From Chryseobacterium populi (GTDB lineage: Bacteria > Bacteroidota > Bacteroidia > Flavobacteriales > Weeksellaceae), in contig NZ_AKJY01000045.1 of assembly GCF_000282115.1 (NCBI RefSeq), positions 1 to 64,000 of the forward strand: a stretch of DNA of 64,000 bases, given 5' to 3'. Under the pieces are notes generated by a model. That model was not told where the DNA came from. It was given only the letters and a program-made list of their open reading frames with translations, and did not search any database. Position numbers and translations under genes: made by a program. Shown in pieces: positions 63,197-64,000 of this stretch. Every line of letters begins with the position of its first letter. The first letter of the stretch is position 1.

Positions 63197-64000
63197 TTAT
63201 TCTCCAAAAACTTCATGTCCGTTTTTCAAAGAATCCTGATTATCATTCATTACGCTGTGAAGCTTGTCTTTCTGTGCCGGGAAATCCTCAAATAATCCGG
63301 ATAAAGCAAGTGCAGTATATACTCTGTTTGAATATTTATTACCGATTGCAATAATGGTTACTTTAGATTTTAATAAATGGGCAAAAACTGAATTGGTTCC
63401 ATGCCACCAGCCATTATGATAGGTCAGCTTCTCTCCGTTATCAAAAATTTTCATTCTGAATCCTAAGCCGTAATTATTCATTCCCGCCTTTTCATTGCTG
63501 TATGGCGTGAAAACCATCTGCATCAGCTCCGGCTGAAGGAAATCTTTAGAATACATTGCTTTTGAAAAATTGAGAAGGTCTCTCGGCGTTGTATAGACAT
63601 TTTTATCTCCATAAATAAGGTCCAGCCTGTCTAAAGGATATAACCTGTTTCCACCATAATAAAAAGACTGGGCTGCGGTAGGAATATCTTTTTCCTGGAA
63701 AATATAAGTGTGGCTCATTTTTAAAGGAGTGAAAACCATTTCTTTCATGGCCTGCGAAAAAGGAATTTCCGTTACTTTTTCGATCAGTAATGCCAGTAAG
63801 GCAAAATTGGTATTACAGTACATAAATCCGGTTTCCGTATCTCTGGCCAGTTCAGGCTTATACCTGATAATCATATTCAATACATCCTGGTTGGTAATAT
63901 AGGTTTTTGAAAGCTCAGCCGGCGCCGGTTGAATTTTGGTGATAAAATACTCATATTTCGGAAGCCCGCTTCTTTGGGAAAGCAAAGACTTCACAGTCAC
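63197..64000 (-). CDS. Serine beta-lactamase-like hydrolase (5' part outside window)
   Basis: The C-terminal 267 residues of a protein that runs off the right edge. The YxN motif (MYCNTNF) and the HxG motif (YHNGWWHGTN) are those of class C beta-lactamase/esterase-like enzymes; SxxK would lie before the window's end. It may be a beta-lactamase, peptidase or esterase; the class is uncertain. It lies 26 bases from the Ig-like lipoprotein gene. Confidence 0.75.
   Translation of the reverse strand: MTVKSLLSQRSGLPKYEYFITKIQPAPAELSKTYITNQDVLNMIIRYKPELARDTETGFMYCNTNFALLALLIEKVTEIPFSQAMKEMVFTPLKMSHTYIFQEKDIPTAAQSFYYGGNRLYPLDRLDLIYGDKNVYTTPRDLLNFSKAMYSKDFLQPELMQMVFTPYSNEKAGMNNYGLGFRMKIFDNGEKLTYHNGWWHGTNSVFAHLLKSKVTIIAIGNKYSNRVYTALALSGLFEDFPAQKDKLHSVMNDNQDSLKNGHEVFGE

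Overview
The window is AT-rich and densely coded, and it reads as a flavobacterial chromosome, most likely Chryseobacterium or a close relative. Supporting signs are the Bacteroidota-type promoter element TAnnTTTG (often with an upstream TTTG), type IX secretion (T9SS) C-terminal sorting domains, a tyrosine ammonia-lyase/flexirubin locus, and the lspA, metK and IleS forms typical of the group. I see no rRNA, tRNA, CRISPR array, prophage or transposase. Genus assignment is inference.

Layout. 1-4001 (minus): the front of a secreted 'major paralogous domain' protein, then a two-gene membrane operon with an EpsG-like polysaccharide polymerase. 4184-23842 (plus): one long operon of about 20 genes for a flexirubin-type pigment. 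23917-30068 (minus): three unrelated secreted genes (M36 fungalysin, FG-GAP/ASPIC protein, diheme cytochrome). 30328-38629 (minus): second pigment arm (acylase-like lipoprotein, CrtI-like oxidoreductase, acyltransferase, ACP, ketosynthase, ketoreductase, tyrosine ammonia-lyase). 38725-42000: halogenase-like flavoenzyme (plus), a secreted unknown, and the aryl-acid-activating ligase (minus). 42089-64000: housekeeping and stress genes: M23 peptidase, ileS, TraR/DksA-like protein, lspA, sanA-like, trpS, HAD nucleotidase, ECF sigma factor, metK, oxyR/katA, enoyl-CoA hydratase, dCMP deaminase, xerD, Nudix, haem-binding protein, Ig-like lipoprotein and a partial serine beta-lactamase-like hydrolase.

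How the pigment genes fit together. Tyrosine ammonia-lyase (37106-38629) should give 4-coumarate, which the adenylating ligase (40708-42000) activates. Two ACPs, several FabF-like ketosynthases (two look catalytically dead), one FabG-like reductase and three hotdog dehydratases would extend it into an aryl polyene. DarB and DarA make the dialkylresorcinol partner. An acyltransferase must join the halves: candidates are the BtrH-like protein, the HtrB/LpxL-like protein, the acyltransferase domain fused to the MMPL exporter, and the C45 lipoprotein. The MMPL exporter, an ABC exporter, a LolA-like carrier, a lipoprotein and a beta-barrel protein suggest delivery to the outer membrane. A halogenase-like enzyme may chlorinate the ring.

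Points that stand out: an IleRS with the altered active-site signature GIHH in place of HxGH; a family of palindromic spacers built from about 8-base units, placed right after stop codons inside pigment operons; overlapping face-to-face promoters between the lyase and halogenase genes; and a 44-codon ORF downstream of the sigma factor gene.
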